Made by a program: the position numbers and the translations under genes. From UBA8079 sp049601915 (GTDB lineage: Bacteria; Pseudomonadota; Alphaproteobacteria; UBA6615), in assembly GCA_049601915.1 (NCBI GenBank), contig JBMYRB010000002.1, positions 372,001 to 436,000 of the forward strand: a stretch of DNA of 64,000 nt, in the 5' to 3' direction. Under the pieces are notes generated by a model that was not told where the DNA came from, made no database searches, and saw only the letters and a program-made list of their open reading frames with translations. Shown here piece by piece: positions 8,203-15,875 of the stretch. Numbering within the stretch: the first letter of the stretch is position 1; every line of letters starts with the position of its first letter.

Positions 8203-8826
8203 GTGAACTTGGTTGCCAACAAATGGTTTGAGCATCGCCGGTATTTCACCAAGGGACCTCTGAAGACGCTGTTCGTGACCCTCGAAATCGAGCCGACCGG
8301 TCCGGACGGCTCGCAAAGCCGGGTTTTGTGCGTGCTTGAGGCTGAAGCTGTGAACCTGCTCGGCGAACTGGCGTTGCGCACGGTGTTCTTCAAATCGGTC
8401 GACAAGGCCTTCGCGGCGCTTGTTGGATCCACCGCCGAGTTTGTCCGGGGTGAGCGAGATACGCCCTTTGATGCGGCAGCTCTGGAAATCCAGCAGGCCG
8501 TCTCGGCGTTCAACCGCGACCACGCATCGACCGCCGGCGGCGAATACATGGTCGGGATCCATGAGGGGCCCTGTATCGCTGTTACGGAGAACGATAGACT
8601 CGACTATTTCGGGAACGCGGTGAACATGACCGCGCGGCTGGAGGGTCAAAGCCTGGGCGGCGATATCGTAGTGTCGACGAGCATGGCCGAAGACCCGGCC
8701 GTTGCCGCATTGTTGGCACCGCGAAAAGGTAGCGAGGAATCAGCGGAATTACGGGGTTTCGACGACCCTGTCGTGTTTCTGCGCATCGACGAAGCTATGC
8801 ACAAGGTGGCACCCGCCGATCAATAG
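8203..8826 (+). CDS. degenerate class III adenylate/guanylate cyclase-like protein
   Basis: A 207-residue protein whose C-terminal half matches class III cyclases: MVGIHEGPCIAV, then NDRLDYFGNAVNMTARLEG and GGDIVVS (about residues 115-165), preceded by a helix like LEIQQAVSAFN. The N-terminal half aligns in outline only: the first metal Asp (FxD(L/I)xG(F/S)T) is replaced by a run like LFVTLEIE, and the second (the GD turn) by FKSVDKAF. If this alignment is right, both metal-binding Asp residues are lost and the protein is a pseudo-cyclase. The start is GTG at 8203 with GAGGA a few bases upstream; stops block extension. It lies between the HAD and mutase genes with no evident partner. No signal peptide or membrane segment. 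Confidence 0.6.
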   Translation: MNLVANKWFEHRRYFTKGPLKTLFVTLEIEPTGPDGSQSRVLCVLEAEAVNLLGELALRTVFFKSVDKAFAALVGSTAEFVRGERDTPFDAAALEIQQAVSAFNRDHASTAGGEYMVGIHEGPCIAVTENDRLDYFGNAVNMTARLEGQSLGGDIVVSTSMAEDPAVAALLAPRKGSEESAELRGFDDPVVFLRIDEAMHKVAPADQ

Positions 8827-8888
8827 ACCAGCCTTCGGCGTCGCACTATACTTTCAGGCCATTGTGGATCAGCACAAAGAGCCGAAAA

Positions 8889-11045
8889 ATGGCCGAATTC
8901 CCGAAACATACGCTTGGTGACTGGACGGCGCGTGCCGCCGAGGAACTGCGCGGCCGTGACCCGGACGATCTGATCGGCGAGACCCCTGAGGGCATCGCGA
9001 TCAAGCCAGTATATTCGTCGGCCGACCTCGAGGAAATAGCGTGGCTGGACAGCATGCCCGGTTTCGCGCCTTTCGTCGGGGGCTATAAGGCGACGATGTA
9101 TGCCGGGCGTCCGTGGACCGTGCGCCAGTATGCCGGCTTCTCGACGGCCGAAGAATCGAACGCCTTCTATCGCAAAGCACTGGAGGGCGGGCAGCGCGGC
9201 CTTTCGGTAGCCTTCGATTTGGCGACCCATCGCGGCTATGACAGTGACCACCCGCGCGTCGTGGGCGATGTCGGCAAGGCTGGGGTCGCGATCGACAGCG
9301 TCGAGGACATGAAAATCCTGTTCGACGGCATTCCGCTCGACGAGATGAGCGTGTCGATGACTATGAACGGGGCCGTGTTGCCGGTGCTGGCCAGCTATAT
9401 CGTGGCCGCCGAAGAACAGGGTGTGGGGACCGAGAAACTGTCGGGGACCATCCAGAACGACATCCTCAAGGAGTTCATGGTCCGCAACACATATATCTAC
9501 CCGCCGACCCCGTCGATGCGGATCGTCGCCGACATCATCGCCTACACCGCCGAGCATATGCCGCGGTATAACTCGATCTCGATCTCCGGCTATCACATGC
9601 AGGAAGCGGGTGCGACGGCGGTCCAGGAGTTGGCATTTACGCTCGCCGACGGGATCGAGTATGTGCGGGTCGCGCGTGCGACCGGACTTGATGTGGACCG
9701 GTTTGCGCCCCGCCTGTCCTTCTTCTTCGGCATCGGCATGAACTTCTTCATGGAGATCGCCAAGCTGCGCGCGGCCCGCTATCTGTGGTCCCACGCCATG
9801 CGCGATCTTTTTGATGCCCGGGACGAACGCTCGCTGATGCTGCGCACCCACTGCCAGACCTCTGGCGTGTCCCTGACGGAGCAGGATCCCTACAACAATG
9901 TCGTGCGCACCACGATCGAGGCGCTGGCCGCGACCCTAGGTGGCACCCAGTCGCTGCACACCAACTCCTTCGACGAGGCGGTTGCACTGCCCACGCCGGC
10001 CTCTTCGCGGGTCGCCCGCAACACCCAGCTGATCTTGCAGCACGAGGCCGGCATCACCCAGGTCGTCGATCCGATGGCCGGCTCCTACTATGTCGAGAGC
10101 CTGACCCACGCGCTCGTTGTCGAGGCTCGCAAGCTGATCGATGAAGTCGATGAGCTTGGCGGGATGACAAAGGCCGTCGAGTCCGGCATGCCAAAGCTGC
10201 GCATCGAAGAAGCGGCCGCGCGCCGTCAGGCACGGATCGACCGAGGCGAGGACGTCATCGTCGGGGTCAATCGTTATCAGCCGGACACGGCCGAGGAGAT
10301 CGACGTCCTCGACATAGACAACAGCCGGGTCCGGGAAACGCAAATCGCCCGCCTCAAGACCGTGCGTGAAGGCCGGGATGCCGCCGGTTGCAAGGCGGCA
10401 CTCGATGCGATCACGCGAATCGCGCAATCTGGCGACGGCAACCTGCTCGCGGCCTGTGTCTATGCCGCGCGGGCGCGCGCCACCGTGGGAGAGATTTCCG
10501 ATGCAATGGAAACGGCCTTTGGCCGACACAGTGCGACCGTGAAATCGATCTCGGGCGTCTATGCCGCAGCGTATGAGGGGGACGAAGGCTTTGGCGAGGT
10601 GCTTGCCGATGTCGCGACGTTTGCCGAGGAAGAAGGCCGACGGCCGCGCATGCTGGTCGTTAAACTCGGGCAGGATGGGCATGACCGTGGCGCCAAGGTG
10701 ATTGCGACGGCGTTCGCGGATCTGGGTTTCGATGTGGATGTCGGGCCGCTGTTCGCAACCCCGGAAGAAGCCGCGCAGCAAGCCGTCGAGAACGATGTTC
10801 ATATCGTCGGTGTTTCGACACAGGCGGCGGGACACAAGACCCTGGTGCCGCAGCTGGTCGCCGCGTTAAAGGCGGCACATGCGGAAGACGTTGTTGTGAT
10901 TTGCGGTGGCGTCATTCCGGCGAAGGATTATGAATTCCTGAACGCGAATGGTGTCTCGGCGATCTACGGGCCGGGCACTAACATTCCAGCTGCCGCGCGC
11001 GAGGTTCTTGAGATGGTCCGGGCGCGCCGGCACGAAGCCGCCTGA
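8889..11045 (+). CDS. scpA: methylmalonyl-CoA mutase, fused catalytic and B12-binding chain
   Basis: Adenosylcobalamin-dependent interconversion of (R)-methylmalonyl-CoA and succinyl-CoA, the last step of propionyl-CoA breakdown. It is 718 residues, matching the single-chain mutase large subunit. The TIM-barrel catalytic part (about 30-550) includes TMYAGRPWTVRQYAGF and LSVAFDLATHRGYDSDHPR. The cobalamin domain has DGHDRG, Asp596-x-His598-x-x-Gly601, with His598 the lower axial ligand. The ATG at 8889 gives the usual MAEFPKHT start; an upstream in-frame GTG would add nine residues. It is followed at once by a broken gene, then an Lrp regulator and the mutase chaperone meaB. No separate small subunit is present in the window. 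Confidence 0.96.
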   Translation: MAEFPKHTLGDWTARAAEELRGRDPDDLIGETPEGIAIKPVYSSADLEEIAWLDSMPGFAPFVGGYKATMYAGRPWTVRQYAGFSTAEESNAFYRKALEGGQRGLSVAFDLATHRGYDSDHPRVVGDVGKAGVAIDSVEDMKILFDGIPLDEMSVSMTMNGAVLPVLASYIVAAEEQGVGTEKLSGTIQNDILKEFMVRNTYIYPPTPSMRIVADIIAYTAEHMPRYNSISISGYHMQEAGATAVQELAFTLADGIEYVRVARATGLDVDRFAPRLSFFFGIGMNFFMEIAKLRAARYLWSHAMRDLFDARDERSLMLRTHCQTSGVSLTEQDPYNNVVRTTIEALAATLGGTQSLHTNSFDEAVALPTPASSRVARNTQLILQHEAGITQVVDPMAGSYYVESLTHALVVEARKLIDEVDELGGMTKAVESGMPKLRIEEAAARRQARIDRGEDVIVGVNRYQPDTAEEIDVLDIDNSRVRETQIARLKTVREGRDAAGCKAALDAITRIAQSGDGNLLAACVYAARARATVGEISDAMETAFGRHSATVKSISGVYAAAYEGDEGFGEVLADVATFAEEEGRRPRMLVVKLGQDGHDRGAKVIATAFADLGFDVDVGPLFATPEEAAQQAVENDVHIVGVSTQAAGHKTLVPQLVAALKAAHAEDVVVICGGVIPAKDYEFLNANGVSAIYGPGTNIPAAAREVLEMVRARRHEAA

Positions 11046-11598
11046 TGTCAGATACCTAGGACGATTGGCAGTACGACGAGGACGTGTACCGGACCGATGA
11101 AGGGTCGGACGCGGCTCTGCCCGTGCGCATCTGCAGGAATTACGTGGTGGGTTCAGGCGCGAGGCGGCCGAAGAGGCAGGCCGGAACGCCGACGAAGTGC
11201 GTGTGGAATATATCGATTCGAACCGCGGCGTGTTGCTGAACATGGTCGACAGGGTGCTTGATACGTTGGGTTCCTTCGGCATCGAACTGGATGAGTTGCC
11301 GGAAGGTGATGCCGCTCCCGACATGATGCGCCGGTTTGCGAGGGGTGATCGCGGGGTGGCCTTGCGTCGGATTTCGGCCCGTGTAAAAGACCCCATTGCC
11401 CTCAACCGCGTGCGCGAACTGTACGAAGATGATGATGTATCCCTGACGTTGACGGGCCGGTATCTCTGCGAGTTCGAGCGCCTATTGACCCAGGCCGGCG
11501 AAGCCGACTCAGACGAGTTGCTCAGCGCTAGCCTGCTGATGGTAGATGTCGGCAAGGCCTACCTTCTGCTTTCGCGCGCCGTCGATCGGCACAAATAA
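11045..11598 (+). pseudogene. unidentified gene after the mutase, disrupted by an early stop and a frameshift
   Basis: An ATG overlaps the mutase stop (TGATG), the arrangement of a coupled gene, but meets TAG at codon 5 (11057-11059). Downstream, that frame remains coding-like for about 20 codons (DDWQYDEDVYRTDEG). Coding character then moves to another frame, open from about 11101, reading HLQELRGGFRREAAEEAG and continuing without a stop to 11598. The last 133 codons (from GTG 11197) are an acidic, helical, soluble protein with no recognised motif. Either the gene is dead, or only the distal part is translated from the GTG. Function unknown; position suggests a former partner of the mutase. 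Confidence 0.55.
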
Positions 11599-11635
11599 CC
11601 CCTATTGAGTGATCTCCTGACGGTAGGTCTGACAT

Positions 11636-11675
11636 TTGTCAGGCCGATCGTGCTGTTGTCAGGCCGATCGTGCTG
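11636..11675. repeat. two perfect 20-base tandem copies upstream of the Lrp gene
   Basis: TTGTCAGGCCGATCGTGCTG occurs twice head to tail with no gap (11636-11655 and 11656-11675). Each copy contains the palindrome CGATCG. The repeat ends about 22 bases before the -35 of the predicted promoter of the Lrp gene, so it could be a paired operator for that regulator. A 20-base period puts the copies nearly two helical turns apart. Confidence 0.85.
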
Positions 11676-11697
11676 TATCCATACGTAAAGACTATAT

Positions 11698-11727
11698 TTG
11701 TATAAAAAAAGTGCCATATGGTATATT
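11698..11727 (+). promoter_or_regulatory. predicted sigma-70 promoter of the leader ORF / Lrp gene
   Basis: TTGTAT (11698-11703) and TATATT (11722-11727) are 18 bases apart in a strongly AT-rich stretch; the spacer includes the palindrome CCATATGG. Expected transcription start is near 11734. Confidence 0.5.
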
Positions 11728-11748
11728 AAAAACGGAATAGGAAGACGT

Positions 11749-11790
11749 ATGGAAAGCAAAAAGAAAATAGACCTAATAAATGAAAGATAA
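11749..11790 (+). CDS. possible 13-residue leader peptide overlapping the Lrp start
   Basis: ATG at 11749 with GGAAG 5 to 9 bases upstream opens a 13-codon frame, MESKKKIDLINER, that ends in TAA at 11788-11790, inside the first codons of the Lrp gene in another frame. The Lrp ATG at 11780 has no Shine-Dalgarno of its own, so translation of the leader could deliver ribosomes to it. Lysine-rich content could be by chance. No conservation data. Confidence 0.35.
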   Translation: MESKKKIDLINER

Positions 11791-12256
11791 CCTGGACAAT
11801 ATCGATCGGTCTTTGCTGGGTGTCGTCCAATCGAACGCGCGATTGTCGTTTCGTGAGATTGGCCGGCGGATCGGCATGTCGACGCCGGCGGTGGCCGAGC
11901 GCATTCGCAGGCTCGAGGCTTCGGGTGTCATCCTTGGATACGCCGCGCGCTTGGATCGCGCCGCGCTCGGCCAAGAGATCGGTGCGTTCATCCGTCTTAC
12001 CGTATCAGACAAGGACTTCAATCGCGTTGCCGGATTGTGCAGCACGCTGGATACGGTGGTGGAGTGCCATCACATCACGGGCGAGGACAGTTTTATTATT
12101 CGCGTGGCGGTGGCGTCGATTGCCGAGCTCGAGGATGTTATTTCCAGATTTCGCAAAATCGGGCCTGCACAGAGCTCTGTTATTCTCTCATCTCCGGTCG
12201 ATGGCAAGCCCGCGCGTACAGACGGCGCATTGTTGGCCCCTGTGGCGGCGCGCTAG
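11780..12256 (+). CDS. Lrp/AsnC-family transcriptional regulator
   Basis: A 158-residue regulator with the standard two-part layout: an N-terminal helix-turn-helix (about residues 5-60, starting LDNIDRSLLGVVQSNARLS with GRRIGMSTPAVAERIRRLE) and a C-terminal RAM ligand-binding domain (about 70-140, containing VVECHHITGEDSFIIRVAV). Such proteins form octamers and sense amino acids or related small molecules. It lies between the mutase and meaB and ends nine bases before meaB, so it probably co-transcribes with meaB and may control the methylmalonyl-CoA locus. Upstream are a tandem 20-base repeat, a predicted promoter and a short overlapping leader ORF. Confidence 0.9.
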   Translation: MKDNLDNIDRSLLGVVQSNARLSFREIGRRIGMSTPAVAERIRRLEASGVILGYAARLDRAALGQEIGAFIRLTVSDKDFNRVAGLCSTLDTVVECHHITGEDSFIIRVAVASIAELEDVISRFRKIGPAQSSVILSSPVDGKPARTDGALLAPVAAR

Positions 12257-12265
12257 ATTACGGTC

Positions 12266-13270
12266 ATGGCGGACAACGACAAAACCCCATCGTCGGACGA
12301 TCCGACCAGCTTGGCGGCGGCGGTCTGCGCGGGTGATCGTCGGGCACTGGCCCGCGCGATCACGCTGATCGAATCGACCCGAGACGACCATCGCGATCAG
12401 GCGGAACGATTGCTGGAGCATCTGTTGCCACACACAGGGGGTGCCACGCGCATTGGCATATCCGGGGTGCCGGGTGTCGGCAAATCAACCTTCATAGAAG
12501 TCTTCGGCCAGAACTGGATCGCGCGCGGCCATAAGGTCGCCGTCCTTGCGGTAGACCCGTCTTCCCAGCGCAGCGGTGGTTCGATCCTGGGCGACAAGAC
12601 ACGCATGGAGCAGCTTTCGCGTGCGCCGGAAGCGTTCATCCGCCCATCCCCCACGGCTGGGACCCTGGGCGGGGTCGCACGGCGGACCCGCGAGGTGTCG
12701 CTCGCATGTGAAGCCGCCGGGTTCGACGTGGTGTTAATCGAAACGGTCGGTGTGGGTCAGTCCGAGACGGCGGTCGCGGACTTGGTCGACATGTTTTTGC
12801 TGTTGCTCCTGCCGGGTGGCGGCGATGAGCTTCAGGGTGTCAAACGCGGCATCATGGAGTTGGCCGACCTCGTGGTGGTGAACAAGGCGGACGGCGATCT
12901 GGCGGCCGCAGCCGAACGATCCGCCGCGGAATATGCCAACGCGATTCGCCTGCTGCATCCCGCGGCGTCCGACTGGATTCCGCCGGTGCTGACATGTTCG
13001 TCGCTGGATAATACCGGCATAGACGAGGTCCGTGAGACCACGGAGGCCTATCGCGCGCAGGCGCAGGCCGGCGGCGGCTTGGAAACAAGGCGGGCCGCCC
13101 AAGCCCGCCGGTGGATGTGGGGCGAGGTCGATGAGCACTTATTGGCCGGGTTTCAGCGCCATCCCGCTGTCCGGGCAAAGCTTGAATCCCTCGAACGGCA
13201 GGTCTCTGATGCGGAGATCACGCCGTCTGCCGCGGCCCAGGCATTGCTTGAGGCATTTCGCAGCGCCTAA
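12266..13270 (+). CDS. meaB: methylmalonyl-CoA mutase-associated GTPase (G3E family)
   Basis: P-loop GTPase that gates adenosylcobalamin loading and protects methylmalonyl-CoA mutase from inactivation. It is 334 residues. Walker A is GVPGVGKST (67-75); a Mg-binding and switch region DPSSQRSGGSILGDKTRM follows; ETVGVGQSE and NKADGD (the guanine-specificity motif) are present. The C-terminal dimerisation helices follow the G domain. It is nine bases after the Lrp-type regulator, and the mutase is one broken gene upstream, so this is a B12-mutase locus with its repair GTPase. Confidence 0.95.
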   Translation: MADNDKTPSSDDPTSLAAAVCAGDRRALARAITLIESTRDDHRDQAERLLEHLLPHTGGATRIGISGVPGVGKSTFIEVFGQNWIARGHKVAVLAVDPSSQRSGGSILGDKTRMEQLSRAPEAFIRPSPTAGTLGGVARRTREVSLACEAAGFDVVLIETVGVGQSETAVADLVDMFLLLLLPGGGDELQGVKRGIMELADLVVVNKADGDLAAAAERSAAEYANAIRLLHPAASDWIPPVLTCSSLDNTGIDEVRETTEAYRAQAQAGGGLETRRAAQARRWMWGEVDEHLLAGFQRHPAVRAKLESLERQVSDAEITPSAAAQALLEAFRSA

Positions 13271-13367
13271 TTCCCGGCGGACGGGCTTGACCGGGTCCCC
13301 GCCATCGCCTAAAAACACCGCCGTTCGCGCCGATCTCGGCGCGTTAGCTGTTCATGGAGCGAGTACA

Positions 13368-13655
13368 ATGTCGCGCCGCTGCGCCATTACAGGCAAAGGT
13401 GTGCTGACCGGAAACAACGTCAGTCATGCCCATAACAAGACCCGTCGCCGGTTCCTGCCGAACCTGCAATCCACGATGCTGTACAGCGAGTCTCTCGGGC
13501 GCGGCGTGCGCTTGAATTTGACCGCGCGTGCCATCCGCACGATCGAGCATAAGGGCGGTGTCGATGCGTATCTACGTGGCACGGCCGCTTCGAAATTGCC
13601 GCGTGAATTGCGCCGTATGAAGCGTGATCTCGAGAAGGTCGCTGCGGCCGCTTAA
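13368..13655 (+). CDS. rpmB: 50S ribosomal protein L28
   Basis: A 95-residue basic protein with the L28 N-terminus MSRRCAITGKGVLTGNNVSH and the conserved RRRFLPNLQ. The start at 13368 is set by the family N-terminus and GGAGCGAG just upstream; a longer in-frame reading back into meaB is an artefact. It is monocistronic, with a strong terminator 27 bases after the stop. As in many alphaproteobacteria there is no rpmG next to it. Confidence 0.97.
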   Translation: MSRRCAITGKGVLTGNNVSHAHNKTRRRFLPNLQSTMLYSESLGRGVRLNLTARAIRTIEHKGGVDAYLRGTAASKLPRELRRMKRDLEKVAAAA

Positions 13656-13682
13656 GCGCACCGCAGTCAGACCACGATAAAG

Positions 13683-13705
13683 GCCCGCGTTTCGCGGGCT
13701 TTTTT
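13683..13705 (+). terminator. intrinsic terminator of rpmB
   Basis: GCCCGCG (13683-13689), loop TTT, then CGCGGGC (13693-13699) and six T: a 7-bp GC-rich stem with U-tract, directly after rpmB. Confidence 0.9.
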
Positions 13706-13772
13706 GCGCTCGCAACGTATATGATCACGCCCCGATCCGATCGCCGTTGCGACAACCCGCTTTGAGCCGACT

Positions 13773-15008
13773 ATGACTGACTATCCCGGTTTCGATTTCG
13801 AAGTGACCCACAATGTGACGGGCGAGGCCGGTTGGCCCGGTGCGGCGCGGCGGGGCCGCATCACGACCCCTCACGGCGAGATCGAGACCCCTGCCTTTGT
13901 GTTCTGTGCAACCCGCGGCGCATTGCGCGGTGTGCTGCCCAGCCAGGCGCGTGCCGAGACGACCCAGATCATCCTCGGCAACACCTATCATTTGATGCTC
14001 CAGCCGGGTGCGGAGCGTGTGGCAGCTCTTGGCGGCTTGCACAAGATGATGGGCTGGGACGGCCCGATGCTGACGGATTCCGGCGGTTTCCAGATTTTCT
14101 CGCTGGGCCGGGGCGGGGATGAGAAGGAAATCAAGGGCAGCCGGACCGATGTGCGCGATCCCTCGCTGCTGGCCATCGATGAAGTCGGCGCGTCCTTCCG
14201 GTCCTATGTCGATGGCTCCAAGGTGTCCCTGACGCCCGAAGATTCGATCCGCATCCAGCGCCAGATCGGCGCCGATATCATTCTCGTTCTCGACGAATGC
14301 ACGCCCTATCACGTTGACCGTGATTATACCGCCCAGTCGATGGGGCTCACCCATCGTTGGGCGCTGCGCTCAATCGCGGCCTTCGGGGAGAGCGAAGAAG
14401 GCTCTGCCGGGCCTCAGGGCCTGTATGGGATCATCCAGGGCGGTGTCTACGAGGACCTCCGCAAGGAAAGTGCGGAGTTTACGGCGGCCCAGCCCTATTT
14501 CGGCTATGCGGTCGGCGGCTGCCTTGGCGGTACGCCGGAGGAGATGGACGACGTGGTGGCACTTGCCATGGCGCCTCTCAACGCTGCGGCCTCGGCTCCG
14601 TGCCCGATCCATCTGCTGGGCGTGGGCAGCGTGCGTGACATCTGGAACGGCGTGGCCAAGGGCATCGACACCTTCGATTGTGTGAACCCGACCCGCCTAG
14701 CGCGCCATGGCAGCGCCTATATCCGGCCGGGCCTGGGTGAGACCAAGAATGGCCGCGAGTTCATCAACATCAAGAATGCACGGTTCCGCGAAGACAATAC
14801 GCCGCTGGATCCGGAATGCGATTGCGCAACCTGCACTAGCGTGTCGCGCGCCTATCTGTATCATCTTGTGAAGGCGGGTGAGTTGAACGCGGTATCCCTG
14901 CTGGCGGTCCACAATGTGCGCTTCATGAACCGTCTGCTCGAGGACGTGCGGGCCGCGATCGATAACGATGACTACGCCGTGCGGCGTGCCTGGTGGATCG
15001 ACGGGTGA
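13773..15008 (+). CDS. tgt: tRNA-guanine transglycosylase (queuine tRNA-ribosyltransferase)
   Basis: Exchanges the wobble guanine of GUN anticodons for preQ1 in queuosine synthesis. It is 411 residues, slightly longer than the E. coli enzyme because of an N-terminal extension. It has LTDSGGFQIFSL in the active-site region, GLYGIIQGGVYEDLR, the conserved DCVNPTRLARHG, and the Zn site CDCATC followed by a His (SRAYLYHLVKAGE). The ATG at 13773 follows the rpmB terminator by 68 bases. queA and other queuosine genes are not in the window. Confidence 0.96.
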   Translation: MTDYPGFDFEVTHNVTGEAGWPGAARRGRITTPHGEIETPAFVFCATRGALRGVLPSQARAETTQIILGNTYHLMLQPGAERVAALGGLHKMMGWDGPMLTDSGGFQIFSLGRGGDEKEIKGSRTDVRDPSLLAIDEVGASFRSYVDGSKVSLTPEDSIRIQRQIGADIILVLDECTPYHVDRDYTAQSMGLTHRWALRSIAAFGESEEGSAGPQGLYGIIQGGVYEDLRKESAEFTAAQPYFGYAVGGCLGGTPEEMDDVVALAMAPLNAAASAPCPIHLLGVGSVRDIWNGVAKGIDTFDCVNPTRLARHGSAYIRPGLGETKNGREFINIKNARFREDNTPLDPECDCATCTSVSRAYLYHLVKAGELNAVSLLAVHNVRFMNRLLEDVRAAIDNDDYAVRRAWWIDG

Positions 15009-15033
15009 GCCCGCATCCGGACCCGGGGTTTGT

Positions 15034-15810
15034 CTAGGGCAGCAGTTCGAACATCAGCAGCAGGTTTCGCTGCCTGTCCGAGAAATTATTGTCGCTCGCG
15101 AGATAGATCAGGGTCTGTCCGCGCCCGGCAGTACGTGCCGCGATCGCCTCGAAATTTTCGGTAACAAAGGGTTTCTCAATCCGGGCGATTTCAGTCGTCT
15201 GGATGGGTGCGCCCGGGCGCAAGCTTCGGCGCGCGATTTTTGTGATCCGTGAATCTGCATCGCTGGGCGGGGTGAACCGTCGCTCGACCACCACGATGTC
15301 CCCGTTCGGCAGCAGTGCTGCACCGGTTGGTTTGTAGGGTGGAAACAGGGTGTAGGCCATGGGCGTCCAGTCGGCGCCATTACCGAGCTAGGCGAAGGTG
15401 AACGCACGGCTCGTGGCGAGGTCTTCGGCGATTAGCAGGATCTTCTTGTCGGCGGTCTCGGTCGCGGCCTCGATGCCTCGGTTCGAGCGCGCGCGCTTCA
15501 ACCCGGTCGGTGTCAGCAGGAGGCGAGGGGCGGCGCGAAGCGGTGCGAAGGAGGCCGGATAGTGCAATAGCCGGTGACCGCGATCGGTGAGCAACGTGAT
15601 GGTGCGTCCGCCGGAATCGATTTCCATGGCCGAGATGCCGCCGAAGCGCGGATCGTCGAAGTTCATTTAGATCCCGCCGCGCCAGATCAGGCGGCCGATG
15701 CGGTCTTGTCCGCTCAACCCCTCTAGTAACGGAATGGGTGTCGTGTCCGCCAGCGCGGTTGGTTCGGCGAAAGCGCAGGTAAGCAGCAAACTCGAGAGAA
15801 GCCGGATCAT
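15034..15810 (-). pseudogene. esterase-like activity of phytase family protein, inactivated by two in-frame stops
   Basis: One frame carries the gene: ATG at 15810, a signal-peptide-like start MIRLLSSLLLTCAFAE, then coding sequence to TAA at 15667-15669, continuing in frame with FGGISAMEIDSGGRTITLLT to TAG at 15388-15390, then in frame again through PTGAALLPNGDIVVVERRF to the final TAG at 15034. FGGIS, LLTDRG and LLPNGDIVVVERRF are marks of the PF13449 family, periplasmic beta-propeller-like proteins of unknown substrate. The remaining frame is about 259 codons, short for the family. Two nonsense codons without a frameshift argue for true decay rather than homopolymer error. Confidence 0.8.
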
Positions 15811-15875
15811 GTGACGTTTATAGCCGTATTCCGCGGCACAAATATGGCCGAAATGGCGCGTTAGCCGGCTGTGCG

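Noticed and set aside
8820..9851. Minus-strand frame opposite methylmalonyl-CoA mutase
   Set aside because: Antisense shadow; the sense strand is a textbook mutase.
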